Origin: Marivirga harenae | Lineage (GTDB): Bacteria > Bacteroidota > Bacteroidia > Cytophagales > Cyclobacteriaceae | Direction: 5' to 3' | Assembly (NCBI RefSeq): GCF_030534335.1 | Contig: NZ_CP130565.1 | Location: 1,819,501-1,883,500, forward strand | Length of the DNA: 64,000 nt | Shown: piece by piece, positions 19,572 to 28,577 of the stretch | How positions within the stretch are numbered: position 1 is the first letter of the stretch | Layout: each line of letters starts with the position of its first letter | Program-made: the position numbers and the translations under genes | The notes under the pieces: generated by a model | Database searches by the model: none | What the model was told of the DNA's origin: nothing | The model's input: the letters and a program-made list of their open reading frames with translations, nothing else

Positions 19572-21953
19572 ATGAAAAATTTAAAACACTTAAGAAAATG
19601 GAGCATGCTAGTAGTAGCTCTCCTCGTAATGATTTCATGTAAAGAAGATGATCCTGAGGTTGGTAAACCACCGGTTGCAGATGCTGGAACAGATATTAGC
19701 GCTTTTGTAGGAAGCACGGTAACGCTCAACGGGAGTAACTCTTCGGATCCTGAAGGAGGGACTTTAACATTTAGCTGGGAATTAACGCAAACACCTACAG
19801 GGAGTAATGCAAGTTTATCGAATGCATCAAGTGATCGTGCGACTTTTGTTCCTGATGTGGCAGGGGATTATGCTGCAACTGTGACTGTCGAAGATCCTGA
19901 CGGAAATACAGATACAGATGATGTCTTGATTTCAGCAGAAGTTAATGCAAATGAAGCTCCAACGGCTGTGATTACAGATACAAATAATGACCTAATTACT
20001 GCAGATAACAACAATAACGTAGTAAATGTAGGTAATACCTTCCAATTATCAGGAGCTAATTCAACAGATCCTGAAGGTGATAATTTGACCTATTTGTGGG
20101 AGCTAACTTCAGCACCGAGCAATAGCAATGCTACCTTGGCAAATGAAGCAACTGCAACTTTGGATTTTACAGCAGATTTGGAAGGTGATTATACAATTAT
20201 GTTAACTGTTGATGACGGGGAAGGAAATGAAAGCACTGCAGAAGTGACTATTGAAGCTGAAGTTTCACCAGTTATTATTGATGCAGATGTAACAGAAGAA
20301 ACTACGTGGGAAGATATTTATGATGATCCTAGCTTGCCAGATTATCGAGTGATTGGAAATATTACCATTTCCGCATATTTAACAATAGACCCAGGTGTGA
20401 ATGTGATTTTGGATGAGAACGTTCAAATATATGTAGGATCAGGTGGAGTGTTGGATGCAAATGGATTAGCAGAAAACGGGGTGAAGTTCACTTCTTCTAA
20501 TATAGATGCTGGTCAATTGTGGAAAGGAATTTTCATTCAATCGTCTGATCAAAGGAATAGTCTTGAATATACTACGGTAGAATATGCAGGAAATTCAGAA
20601 ATGGCCTTTGGTAGTAGTGCAGATTATAAAGCTAATATTGGATTAGATGAAGGTGGTTATTTAAATATCGAAAATTCTACTATCAGCAACAGTGACGGAT
20701 ATGGAGTTCACGTAAATGATGACCAAAGTGATTTAGGAAATTTTGCCAACAATGTCTTTGAAAATAATAACAGAGGAATCTCAGTTAGAGCCATAACTGT
20801 TGCTAAACTAGATGGCGCAACTACTTTTAACAGTAATGCAAATGCAGATGTTGAAGTATTTGGTTCAACCTTACCGGACACTGAAACAGTAACTTGGAGC
20901 AAATTGAACGGAACTACAGCATACAGGGTAAGTGGAGATTTGAATGTTAACGGCAATCTTACTATTGAAGCAGGATCCAATTTTACCTTTGATGAAGATG
21001 TTTATTTTTCAATCAATTCAGGGGGTAGTATCACTGCAGACGGAGGGGAGTCCAACACGATTACTTTCACAAGTTCCAATATTTCTGCTGGTTTTTTCTG
21101 GAAGGGAATTTATATTGAATCATCCAATCAAAATAACACATTGAACAATGTAGAAGTATCTTACGCTGGAAATTCTGAGTGGGCATTAGCCAGTAGTCCA
21201 GATTATAAAGCTAATGTAGCATTAGATGCAGGCGGATTTTTAAATTTAACTAATTCTACTATTTCTAATGGCGATGGATATGGATTGCACGTAAATGATG
21301 ATTTATCAGATTTAGGATCGTTTTCCAATAATATTTTTTCAGATAATCAAACCGCAATTAGCCTAAATGCATTCCATGTCTCTAAGTTGGATGGTGCTAC
21401 TACTTTTTCCAATAACACACAGGGAGAGGTTGAAATCTTTGCTTCTTCGCTAGTACCAGAGGAGACTGTTACCTGGAATAAGTTAGACGGCTCTTCAAAA
21501 TACATTATTGATGGAAGTCTTGATATAAATGGAAACTTGACCATTGCCGCGGGAGCATACTTTGAGGCAAGAGAAGATATATATATACAAATTGATGGTT
21601 CAATCATAGCCGAAGGTACAGATGGCAATGAGATCACTTTCACTTCAACTAGTGGAATTAAGTGGGAAGGCTTAAGAATAGCCTCAGCAAATGCAAATAA
21701 CAAGCTTGACTATGTGATTATCAGTAATGGAGGATTTTCTGAAATGCCTTTTCCAAGTAATGCAGATTTCAAGTGTAATTTGGGTGTTTTTAGTAATTCA
21801 GTGATAAGTATTACCAACTCACAATTCTTGGGATCTAGCGGATATGGAATCGTGATTGATCAGTCCGGAGGCGCTTCAGTAAATGATGTTCTAGGAGTAA
21901 GTGCAAATAATACTTTTTCTAATAACACTTCTGGAGCTGTATTGATAGACTAA
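19572..21953 (+). CDS. PKD-domain and beta-helix lipoprotein
   Basis: This is a 793-residue surface protein. The lipobox is VMISC (Cys23). Two PKD-like Ig folds follow (about residues 33-120 and 125-230), each with the GS(N/S)S-DPEGG-T and SWELT/LWELT pattern. The rest is three tandem units of about 190 residues starting near 20290, 20880 and 21455. Each begins (V/E)TWxKL-Dx-G and carries a right-handed beta-helix core with repeated phrases such as WKGI and DGYG(V/L)HVNDD. The third unit is the most divergent. There is no type IX secretion tail, so lipid anchoring is the likely attachment. It is probably an adhesin or polymer-binding protein. It lies downstream of the LytTR pair. Confidence 0.85.
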   Translation: MKNLKHLRKWSMLVVALLVMISCKEDDPEVGKPPVADAGTDISAFVGSTVTLNGSNSSDPEGGTLTFSWELTQTPTGSNASLSNASSDRATFVPDVAGDYAATVTVEDPDGNTDTDDVLISAEVNANEAPTAVITDTNNDLITADNNNNVVNVGNTFQLSGANSTDPEGDNLTYLWELTSAPSNSNATLANEATATLDFTADLEGDYTIMLTVDDGEGNESTAEVTIEAEVSPVIIDADVTEETTWEDIYDDPSLPDYRVIGNITISAYLTIDPGVNVILDENVQIYVGSGGVLDANGLAENGVKFTSSNIDAGQLWKGIFIQSSDQRNSLEYTTVEYAGNSEMAFGSSADYKANIGLDEGGYLNIENSTISNSDGYGVHVNDDQSDLGNFANNVFENNNRGISVRAITVAKLDGATTFNSNANADVEVFGSTLPDTETVTWSKLNGTTAYRVSGDLNVNGNLTIEAGSNFTFDEDVYFSINSGGSITADGGESNTITFTSSNISAGFFWKGIYIESSNQNNTLNNVEVSYAGNSEWALASSPDYKANVALDAGGFLNLTNSTISNGDGYGLHVNDDLSDLGSFSNNIFSDNQTAISLNAFHVSKLDGATTFSNNTQGEVEIFASSLVPEETVTWNKLDGSSKYIIDGSLDINGNLTIAAGAYFEAREDIYIQIDGSIIAEGTDGNEITFTSTSGIKWEGLRIASANANNKLDYVIISNGGFSEMPFPSNADFKCNLGVFSNSVISITNSQFLGSSGYGIVIDQSGGASVNDVLGVSANNTFSNNTSGAVLID

Positions 21954-21960
21954 ATAATTT

Positions 21961-21990
21961 GAGAGCAGTATGCATTACTGCTCTCATTTT
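21961..21990 (+). terminator. Rho-independent terminator
   Basis: A perfect 10-base stem (GAGAGCAGTA at 21961-21970 and its complement at 21976-21985) with a 5-base loop is followed by ATTTTT. It closes the beta-helix lipoprotein gene, though the next gene follows within 20 bases. Confidence 0.8.
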
Positions 21991-22005
21991 TAAAAATTGA
22001 TGATC

Positions 22006-22569
22006 ATGAAAAAAATAACAATTATAATATTAGTAATAATAGGGAGTCTTTTTGCATTTGATACGAATGGACAATCATTTGAGAAGGGCGACAATATACT
22101 CAATGCCGGCTTAGGATTTGGGTATTATGGTTATGGCTTTGTTTATAACAGAAGTTTCTCAATTCCAGCAATAACTGCCAATTATGAGGTTGGTCTCGGT
22201 GAATTTATAGGAGTTGGGCCATACGTTGGAATTGCAAGTTGGAACTATTCAGGCAGTGGTTTCAATGGTGGTTACTCCATTTTTGCTGTAGGAGGGAGAG
22301 CTACGTTCCATTTAACAGATGTTTTGCTTAATGAGCTTTTAGAACTTGACGTTGATGAAAAATGGGATTTTTATGCCACTTTAATTATGGGATTAAATTT
22401 TGATTTGTACTCAGGTGACTTTCAAAACATTGAAGCAAATCAGGTGAGGTTAAGTGCTGGGCCAATATTTGGTTTTAGATATCTCTTCAGCAAAAATTTT
22501 GGGATGTATTTGGAGGGAGGAAGAGGTTCATTCAGCTATGGTACAATTGGACTAAGTTTAAAAATGTAA
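22006..22569 (+). CDS. Outer-membrane beta-barrel protein
   Basis: This is a 187-residue protein from the ATG at 22006; earlier in-frame TTG and ATG codons at 21997 and 22000 lie against the terminator hairpin and add nothing. The signal peptide ends at TNGQ. The mature part consists of amphipathic strands rich in Gly, Tyr and Phe (LNAGLGFGYYGYGF, GPYVGIASWNY, FGMYLEGGRGSFSYG) and ends in LSLKM, as in small 8-strand OmpA/OmpX-like barrels. The function is unknown. Two terminators follow it. It sits behind the beta-helix lipoprotein but is separated by a terminator, so it may be read only partially from the same promoter. Confidence 0.75.
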   Translation: MKKITIIILVIIGSLFAFDTNGQSFEKGDNILNAGLGFGYYGYGFVYNRSFSIPAITANYEVGLGEFIGVGPYVGIASWNYSGSGFNGGYSIFAVGGRATFHLTDVLLNELLELDVDEKWDFYATLIMGLNFDLYSGDFQNIEANQVRLSAGPIFGFRYLFSKNFGMYLEGGRGSFSYGTIGLSLKM

Positions 22570-22586
22570 ACAGATAGGCAAACGAG

Positions 22587-22626
22587 ACCTAAACAAAACA
22601 GGTGTTTGTTTAGGTGTTGTTTTTTC
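22587..22626 (+). terminator. First of two tandem terminators
   Basis: ACCTAAACAAA (22587-22597) and TTTGTTTAGGT (22605-22615) form a perfect 11-base stem with a 7-base loop, followed by GTTGTTTTTTC. Confidence 0.75.
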
Positions 22627-22642
22627 ATTTTAAGCCGGAAAG

Positions 22643-22668
22643 CCGCTTCCTTTGGAAGCGGTTTTTTT
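22643..22668 (+). terminator. Second of two tandem terminators
   Basis: CCGCTTCC (22643-22650) and GGAAGCGG (22654-22661) form a perfect 8-base stem with a TTT loop, followed by seven T. Its G+C content is much higher than that of its surroundings. Confidence 0.85.
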
Positions 22669-22767
22669 GCTTCACATAAATAACCCATTCCTCCTTTTAT
22701 CAAATATAATTTCCACATCCTCTTATAAAATTGTAGTTTCATTCTCAGTTTTTAAAGACCATTTTAT

Positions 22768-25142
22768 ATGAGAAAATTATATGTCAGTTTTTGCTTCTTT
22801 ATTCTTAGTTTATCAACAACATTTGCCCAAGAATTAGGAGAATTAAGTGTTCAGAAAATCATGCGTGATCCTGTCTGGATCGGCCACTCCCCCGATAATT
22901 TCTATTGGGGTGAAAACAGTGATCAACTTTTCTTTGATTGGAATCCAAATAATAATCCCAATGACTCGCTTTATACCTATGATTTTCTAGAAGGTGAAAT
23001 CGTGCCAATCAATCATCAGAAAGAGATGTCTTATCCTGACAGGAGAGGAGTTTATAATGCAGCAAAGACGGAAAAAATCTTTATCCGAAATGGTAATCTA
23101 TTCTTGGCTGAGATAAAGACTGGTAATATTGAAAGCTTAATAGAAACCTCAGAGCGAATTTCCAATGCTGGTTTTTTGTATAATGAACAGCAAATGTTCT
23201 ATGTAGTGGATAATAATATCTTTGTTTGGGACAGGAAAACAGGCAAAAACAGACAGTTGGTAGAATTTAGTACAGGTTCTGAGCCTCAAGAGAAAACAGC
23301 TAAAAAGTCCGAGAAGGAGGAATGGCTTAATAATCAGCAACTTGAATTAATTAGTGTACTTAAGGAGAGAAAAGAAAAAGAGGAAAAGTCCGATGCATAT
23401 AAGGAAAGTATTAAGTCTGAAGGCATCCCTACCGTATATTTAGATGGTAAAAGATTAATTGAATCCAGTATAAGTCCTGATGGAAATTACATCATTTACA
23501 GATTATATATTTCACCCAATGGAAATGATAATACTATCGTACCAGACTATGTGACTGAATCAGGCAATACAGAAGATTTAAGAGCACGCTCAAAAGTAGG
23601 AGGAGAGCAAGCTCATATGGAACTAGGTGTTTTCAATTTGAAGACTAGAGAAAACAAATTGGTGAGGATTGAGGAAGTAGAAGGACTCAATCAAATTCCC
23701 GAATTTTGGAGTGACTACCCTGAAAGAAAAGACGAAGATTTTGAAACAAGGAAAATGATTTTTCAATCGCCTTTATTTTCAGAGGATGGAAAATATACGG
23801 TGATTGATGCAAGAGCTACTGACAATAAAGATAGATGGCTGTTTTTGCTTAATCCTGAAAGTGGGGAATTAGAGCTTATCGACAGACAAAGGGACGAAGC
23901 GTGGATTGCGGGACCGGGCGTAGGCTATGCGTGGGGAGGTTCTACTAAAGGATTTTTAGCAGATAATAAAACGTTATATTTTCAATCCGAAGAAAGCGGT
24001 TACAGCCACCTTTATTCAGTTGATTTGTCCAAATCAAAAAAGAAGAAAAAGCAATTGACTAAAGGCAATTTTGAAATATATGATGTGAATTTGTCCAATG
24101 ATAAAAGCCATTTCTATTTCTTAGCTAATCCTGAAAGTCCAGGCATTCGAAATTTATATAAAATGCCAGTTGATGGAGGAAAGATGGAGCAATTGACTTC
24201 TGATAAAGGCGGAATGGAATATGATCTTTCTCCCGATGAAAGCAAAATTGCTTTAAGAAAAAGTACTGCCACTCAACCGTGGGAATTATATGTAATGGAT
24301 AATCAGTCGAATGCTGAAGCCAAAAGAATTACGAGTTCCATTTCTGATGAATTTCAATCTTACGAATGGAGAACTCCGGAATATATCACTTTTGAAGCGC
24401 AAGACGGGGCAGAAGTTCATGCGAGACTTTATCAACCTGAAGGTGGAAGCAATGGCAAACCAGCTGTGATTTTTGTACATGGTGCTGGCTATCTACAAAA
24501 TGCACATCAATGGTGGAGTTCTTATTTCAGGGAATATATGTTCCATAATCTTTTAGCGGACAATGGCTACACGGTTTTGGACATTGATTATAGAGGCAGT
24601 GCAGGCTATGGACGAGATTGGAGAACAGGAATCTATCGTCATATGGGAGGTAAAGACTTAAGCGACCAAGTTGATGGGCCAACTATTTGGTAAATGAATT
24701 AAGTGTAGATAAAGACAATATTGGAATTTATGGAGGTTCTTATGGCGGTTTCATCACATTAATGGCTTTATTTAATGAAGCAGAAACTTTCAAGTCGGGT
24801 GCGGCTTTGCGATCGGTTACAGATTGGGCTCATTATAATCATGGATATACCAGTAACATCTTAAATACGCCAGTAGGAGATCCAATAGCATACGAAAGAA
24901 GTTCACCGATTTATTTTGCTGAAGGTCTGGAAGGAAATTTATTAATTTGTCATGGAATGGTCGATACTAACGTTCATTTTCAAGATGTGGTAAGATTATC
25001 CCAAAGGTTGATTGAGTTAGAGAAAGAGAATTGGGAAATGGCAGTTTATCCAGTTGAAAGCCATGGTTTTGTAGAGCCAAGCAGCTGGACGGACGAATAC
25101 CGCAGGATATTTGAGCTTTTTGAGGATACATTAAAGGAGTAA
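22768..25142 (+). pseudogene. S9 prolyl oligopeptidase/DPP-IV-like peptidase, frameshifted
   Basis: The reading frame is split in two: 641 codons from 22768 end at a TAA at 24691, and the rest continues in the -1 frame to 25142. Codon 636 is GAT, followed by GGG CCA. Inserting one base at 24676-24678 restores [10 protein letters not shown] and a continuous product of about 791 residues, normal for the family. The first part holds the signal peptide (ending TFAQ) and the beta-propeller. The second part holds the catalytic Ser in GGSYGG, the Asp in MVDTNVHF and the His in ESHGF. Neither half alone would be active. Protein identity is firm. Whether the deletion is real or a sequencing error cannot be decided here. 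Confidence 0.85.
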
Positions 25143-25229
25143 TAATTATTTGAATTTAGTTGCTTTTTATCAGAACTCGAAATATCTTTCTTGCAATATT
25201 GAAACTTCAACTAACCTTAACAAGTCATC

Positions 25230-25553
25230 ATGAAGACTAAACTGCTCGTACTTATAATGTTTACATTTTTACTATCATGCTCAGAAGATGAGATTCTGTC
25301 AGATGGTGAGATTGTAGCTCGAAAAATTCAATCTGTCATAGATAGCGAGAACGTTACTGAAGTAAATATTGTACGATCGAATTCTAATGGCGGCAGCTCT
25401 TTAATAGAAGCATCTAATGAATTTGAAATAGATGGGATTTTTATAAAAATTGAAGCTAATAGTTCTTATAATTTAAGTAGACTATTTGAATATGAAGTTC
25501 GTAGGAGCAATTTTACCGATAACGTACTGCTTATTTTGTATCTAGCTTCATAG
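25230..25553 (+). CDS. Small hypothetical lipoprotein
   Basis: This is a 107-residue product with a short signal peptide and lipobox (FLLSC, Cys17), followed by an acidic linker and a small mixed alpha/beta region. I do not recognise the family. It lies 87 bases after the S9 peptidase on the same strand. No terminator separates them, so co-transcription is possible. The mature protein would be exported and lipid-anchored. The function is unknown. Confidence 0.6.
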   Translation: MKTKLLVLIMFTFLLSCSEDEILSDGEIVARKIQSVIDSENVTEVNIVRSNSNGGSSLIEASNEFEIDGIFIKIEANSSYNLSRLFEYEVRRSNFTDNVLLILYLAS

Positions 25554-25785
25554 TCATTGCATTAAATTGTAAGTTGGCAAAATTCCAAAGCTGTTCCAGA
25601 CTTTTTAAATTTTAGAATTCTTCTCTAAAAAATGCTTGACTTTTTGGAGCAAATTAAAGTCTGTGGCTTAAGTATGGAATGAAGTGAGGAATTTGAAATG
25701 TAATCGAACTCTCTTGTTTTCTACTCGATTCTGATCCGATTAATTACCTTCTTTCCAAATCAGAAGAGCTAAAATTCAGGAGTGC

Positions 25786-26982
25786 CTACATCTTCCTAAT
25801 CCTAAAACTCCATAAAATAATGACCACTATTCCTAGTGCATTTCGAAGAAACACTTCATTAAAGCTGTAGCCTTCATCCACCAATACTCCAAAAAACAAC
25901 GGGCCTAATGCTGTACTTAGAACCATCACGGTTACAAATAAGCTTCTAACTTTTCCGATGATATCGGCTCCAAAAATTTCCACAAATAGTGCATTCTTAA
26001 CGGTTCCTCCAAAGCCATTTGCAAAACCCATAAGTGCTAGAGATAAAGGATAAATAATGGGCGCATCACTCACCAGTAAGGTCAGCACTCCAATTACATA
26101 AGGAATGAGAACAAATGGGAATAGCTTTTTAGCTGTCAGCCTATCAATATAAGGGCCTGCCATAAACATACCTAAAGCACTCGCTCCAGCAAAAGCGGCT
26201 AATGAGGAGGAAACCCATGCCGCACTCCAGCCTTTTGCTGCCCCTAATTTCAACTGGAAAAAGAAAATGGCTGTGTTGGTAAATCCTAAAGCAAAAACAG
26301 CGGGCGCAATGATTAAGAAGGCTTTATGTTTCAGAATTTTCCAAGCGCTAACTTTGCTTTTACCCAAATTCACTTCAGGTTCTGATTGAATCTTTTCTTT
26401 CTTCTTTTTACTATATAGCCAATAAACCAAGGGCATGATAAAGACTAAAACTATGGCTGCATTTAACTGCAATGAGCCTCGCCAACCTAACCATCCAATT
26501 ATTAATGTAATGACAACCGGCATGGTGGCTTCTCCAAATGGGTGACCAGTTGTGGCAATCCCTATGGCTTTACCTCTATTGGTGTCAAAATATCGGGACA
26601 TGGTAGAAACAGCAGTATGACTCATTAATCCTTGACCAAACAGCCTCAACATATAGAGCCCAACAAATACCATGATGATATGGATGGAGAAGGATAAAAC
26701 CAAGAGAGCAGTCATTAAGCCAATCAAAATCATGGCCATGTAATTGCCTAGTTTCATACGGTCGAATAAACTTCCTAAGGTAGGTAAAGTGAAAGCCGAT
26801 GCAACCGTTGCGGCAGCGTATAAGCTTCCCATTGAAGTATTATTGAGCCCTAACCAACTTTCAATATCAGGCACATAAAGCGAAATCAGGAAGGTCTGTC
26901 CAAAACTGGAGAAATAGGCAAATACAAAGCCTAAGCTTAAAATGTATTTATATTCTTTAAATAATGTTTTCCAATTACTCAT
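25786..26982 (-). CDS. Major facilitator superfamily transporter
   Basis: This is a 398-residue inner-membrane transporter with 12 predicted helices. The loop 2-3 motif appears as GSLFDRMKLGNY (related to the MFS A motif GxxxDRxxxR) and a second copy as GPYIDRLTAKK between helices 8 and 9. Overall resemblance is to the oxalate/formate-antiporter and monocarboxylate-like branch, but the substrate is not deducible. It lies downstream of the DEAD helicase gene on the same strand with a 241-base gap. That gap contains an 8-1-8 palindrome 23-39 bases before the start, suggesting its own regulated promoter. Confidence 0.87.
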   Translation of the reverse strand: MSNWKTLFKEYKYILSLGFVFAYFSSFGQTFLISLYVPDIESWLGLNNTSMGSLYAAATVASAFTLPTLGSLFDRMKLGNYMAMILIGLMTALLVLSFSIHIIMVFVGLYMLRLFGQGLMSHTAVSTMSRYFDTNRGKAIGIATTGHPFGEATMPVVITLIIGWLGWRGSLQLNAAIVLVFIMPLVYWLYSKKKKEKIQSEPEVNLGKSKVSAWKILKHKAFLIIAPAVFALGFTNTAIFFFQLKLGAAKGWSAAWVSSSLAAFAGASALGMFMAGPYIDRLTAKKLFPFVLIPYVIGVLTLLVSDAPIIYPLSLALMGFANGFGGTVKNALFVEIFGADIIGKVRSLFVTVMVLSTALGPLFFGVLVDEGYSFNEVFLRNALGIVVIILWSFRIRKM

Positions 26983-27004
26983 GTTTGAGATTTTTAGAAC
27001 CTTG

Positions 27005-27021
27005 AGTCTAGAATCTAGACT
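27005..27021 (-). promoter_or_regulatory. Palindrome before the MFS gene
   Basis: AGTCTAGA and TCTAGACT flank a single A, a perfect 8-1-8 inverted repeat 23-39 bases upstream of the MFS start. It has the size of a dimeric repressor site. No adjacent regulator gene is present. Confidence 0.45.
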
Positions 27022-27223
27022 TTTATCTCTAAAGCTAATTTTTTCTAATACTTATCAAATAGGCAGCTGACAATACCCAAAAAACTTGAATTTGTCAGTT
27101 CAATTCAATAGTACAATTCTATATCTACTATATTTCCATTTATTTCTACAACTCAATTTTGAAAGGGCGATACAGTTTGGAAATCAGTTCATCAGCACAT
27201 CGAATCATTAATAAATCAACAAA

Positions 27224-28543
27224 TCATTTCTTCCTCCGCTTATCCTTCGGCTTATTCCCAAAAGCCTTATCTCTTGCTTTCCCACTCAAGTTTTTCTTTT
27301 TCTTTTCATGGAAAGCGCCTTTGAAGTCAGGGTTTTCTAAGTGCTTTTGACGATCGATTTCTTGTTCCATGTCTTTTTTCTCTGAAGGGAGTGTTTCCAT
27401 CAGTTCAATCTCTTTCGGCAGTTCTAGGACCTTGATTTTCTTCTGGATTAGTTCCTCAATTTTATCGATATGGTAAACGTCCGAAGGGTCAACAAAGCTA
27501 ATAGCAATCCCATGATGTGCTGCACGTCCGGTTCGCCCGATTCGGTGAACATAGTCTTCATATTTATTAGGGACTTCGAAGTTGATGACATGGCTGACTT
27601 CTTCTACATCTATTCCCCTGGCCGTCACATCCGTGCTTACGAGTACTCTGACATTTCCAGATTTAAACTCATTGATCGCATTAATCCGAGTTGATTGTGC
27701 TTTATTGGCATGGATCACTCGCGCTTCCTCGCTAATTCTTCGCTCAATAAAACTGTATACATTATTGGCATTCTTACGAGTCCTTACAAAAATTAAAACC
27801 CTACTGAAATCTTCATTTTCAAAAAGGTATTTCAATAAGTTTATTTTGGTTAGGAAATTGGGTACGTGATATAAAGACTGCTCTATTAATTCTGCAGTCA
27901 TAGTTTCAGGGGTGACTTCCACTTTTTCCGGGAAGTCTGTAAACTCATAGGCGTATTTTTCAACCTTCTCAGGAAAAGTAGCGGAGAAAAAGAGGTTTTG
28001 CTTTTTCATTGGCAAAAGTTCCAGAACTCTACGGATTTGAGGCATAAATCCCATATCCATCATGCGGTCCGCTTCATCCAACACAAAAGTTTTAATTTGC
28101 TTGGGTTGTAATACGCCAGCACTATAAATATCTAAAAGCCTGCCTGGAGTGGCTACAATAATATCACAACCTGCAGCTACTTCTTCTGCTTGTTTTTTTG
28201 GACCAATTCCACCATAAAGGCAAACTGTACGTAAATCTGTGTATTTCCCTAGTTCTAGTATATTTTCATACACCTGCATCACCAATTCGCGAGTAGGTGC
28301 TATGATTAAGGCTCTGGGGTCATGACCTTGGGCATATTTCAGTTTCATTAAAAGCGGTAGTACAAAAGCAGCGGTTTTACCAGTCCCAGTCTGGGCAATA
28401 CCGATAACATCATGGCCATTCAAAATCCTAGGGATTGCTTTTACTTGAATTTCAGAAGGTTTTTCATAACCCAAATCATCAATGGCATTGAATAATTGTT
28501 TGTTGAGTTTAAAATCTTGAAAGGATGCGGTATCTTGCGACAT
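27224..28543 (-). CDS. DEAD-box RNA helicase, RhlE-like
   Basis: This is a 439-residue ATP-dependent RNA helicase. All core motifs are readable in order: Q motif (FNAIDDLGYEKPSEIQ), motif I AQTGTGKTAAF, Ia PTRELVMQ, Ib TPGR, II DEAD, III SAT, V TARGIDV and VI HRIGRTGRA. The C-terminal 50 residues are strongly basic (KKKKNLSGK, KDKRRKK), as in RhlE-type proteins that act on ribosomal RNA or in cold adaptation. The gene is divergent from pyrC, with 34 bases between the starts, so the two promoters must overlap. Confidence 0.93.
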   Translation of the reverse strand: MSQDTASFQDFKLNKQLFNAIDDLGYEKPSEIQVKAIPRILNGHDVIGIAQTGTGKTAAFVLPLLMKLKYAQGHDPRALIIAPTRELVMQVYENILELGKYTDLRTVCLYGGIGPKKQAEEVAAGCDIIVATPGRLLDIYSAGVLQPKQIKTFVLDEADRMMDMGFMPQIRRVLELLPMKKQNLFFSATFPEKVEKYAYEFTDFPEKVEVTPETMTAELIEQSLYHVPNFLTKINLLKYLFENEDFSRVLIFVRTRKNANNVYSFIERRISEEARVIHANKAQSTRINAINEFKSGNVRVLVSTDVTARGIDVEEVSHVINFEVPNKYEDYVHRIGRTGRAAHHGIAISFVDPSDVYHIDKIEELIQKKIKVLELPKEIELMETLPSEKKDMEQEIDRQKHLENPDFKGAFHEKKKKNLSGKARDKAFGNKPKDKRRKK

Positions 28544-28577
28544 GAAGTCTATTATTTAAGGAAAAATGTACTGAAAT

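Noticed and set aside
24670-24693. Programmed -1 frameshift in the S9 peptidase
   Set aside because: No slippery heptamer and no obvious stimulatory stem is visible at the junction, and this family is not known to use recoding. A one-base deletion is simpler.
25597-25663. CAGACTTT/AAAGTCTG inverted repeat between the convergent lipoprotein and MFS genes
   Set aside because: The perfect arms are only 8 bases and more than 50 bases apart, so it is not convincing as a terminator or a mobile-element end.
27179-27230. Run of AAATCA-like words after the helicase gene
   Set aside because: The units are degenerate and without constant spacing. It looks like AT-rich low-complexity sequence, not a repeat array.
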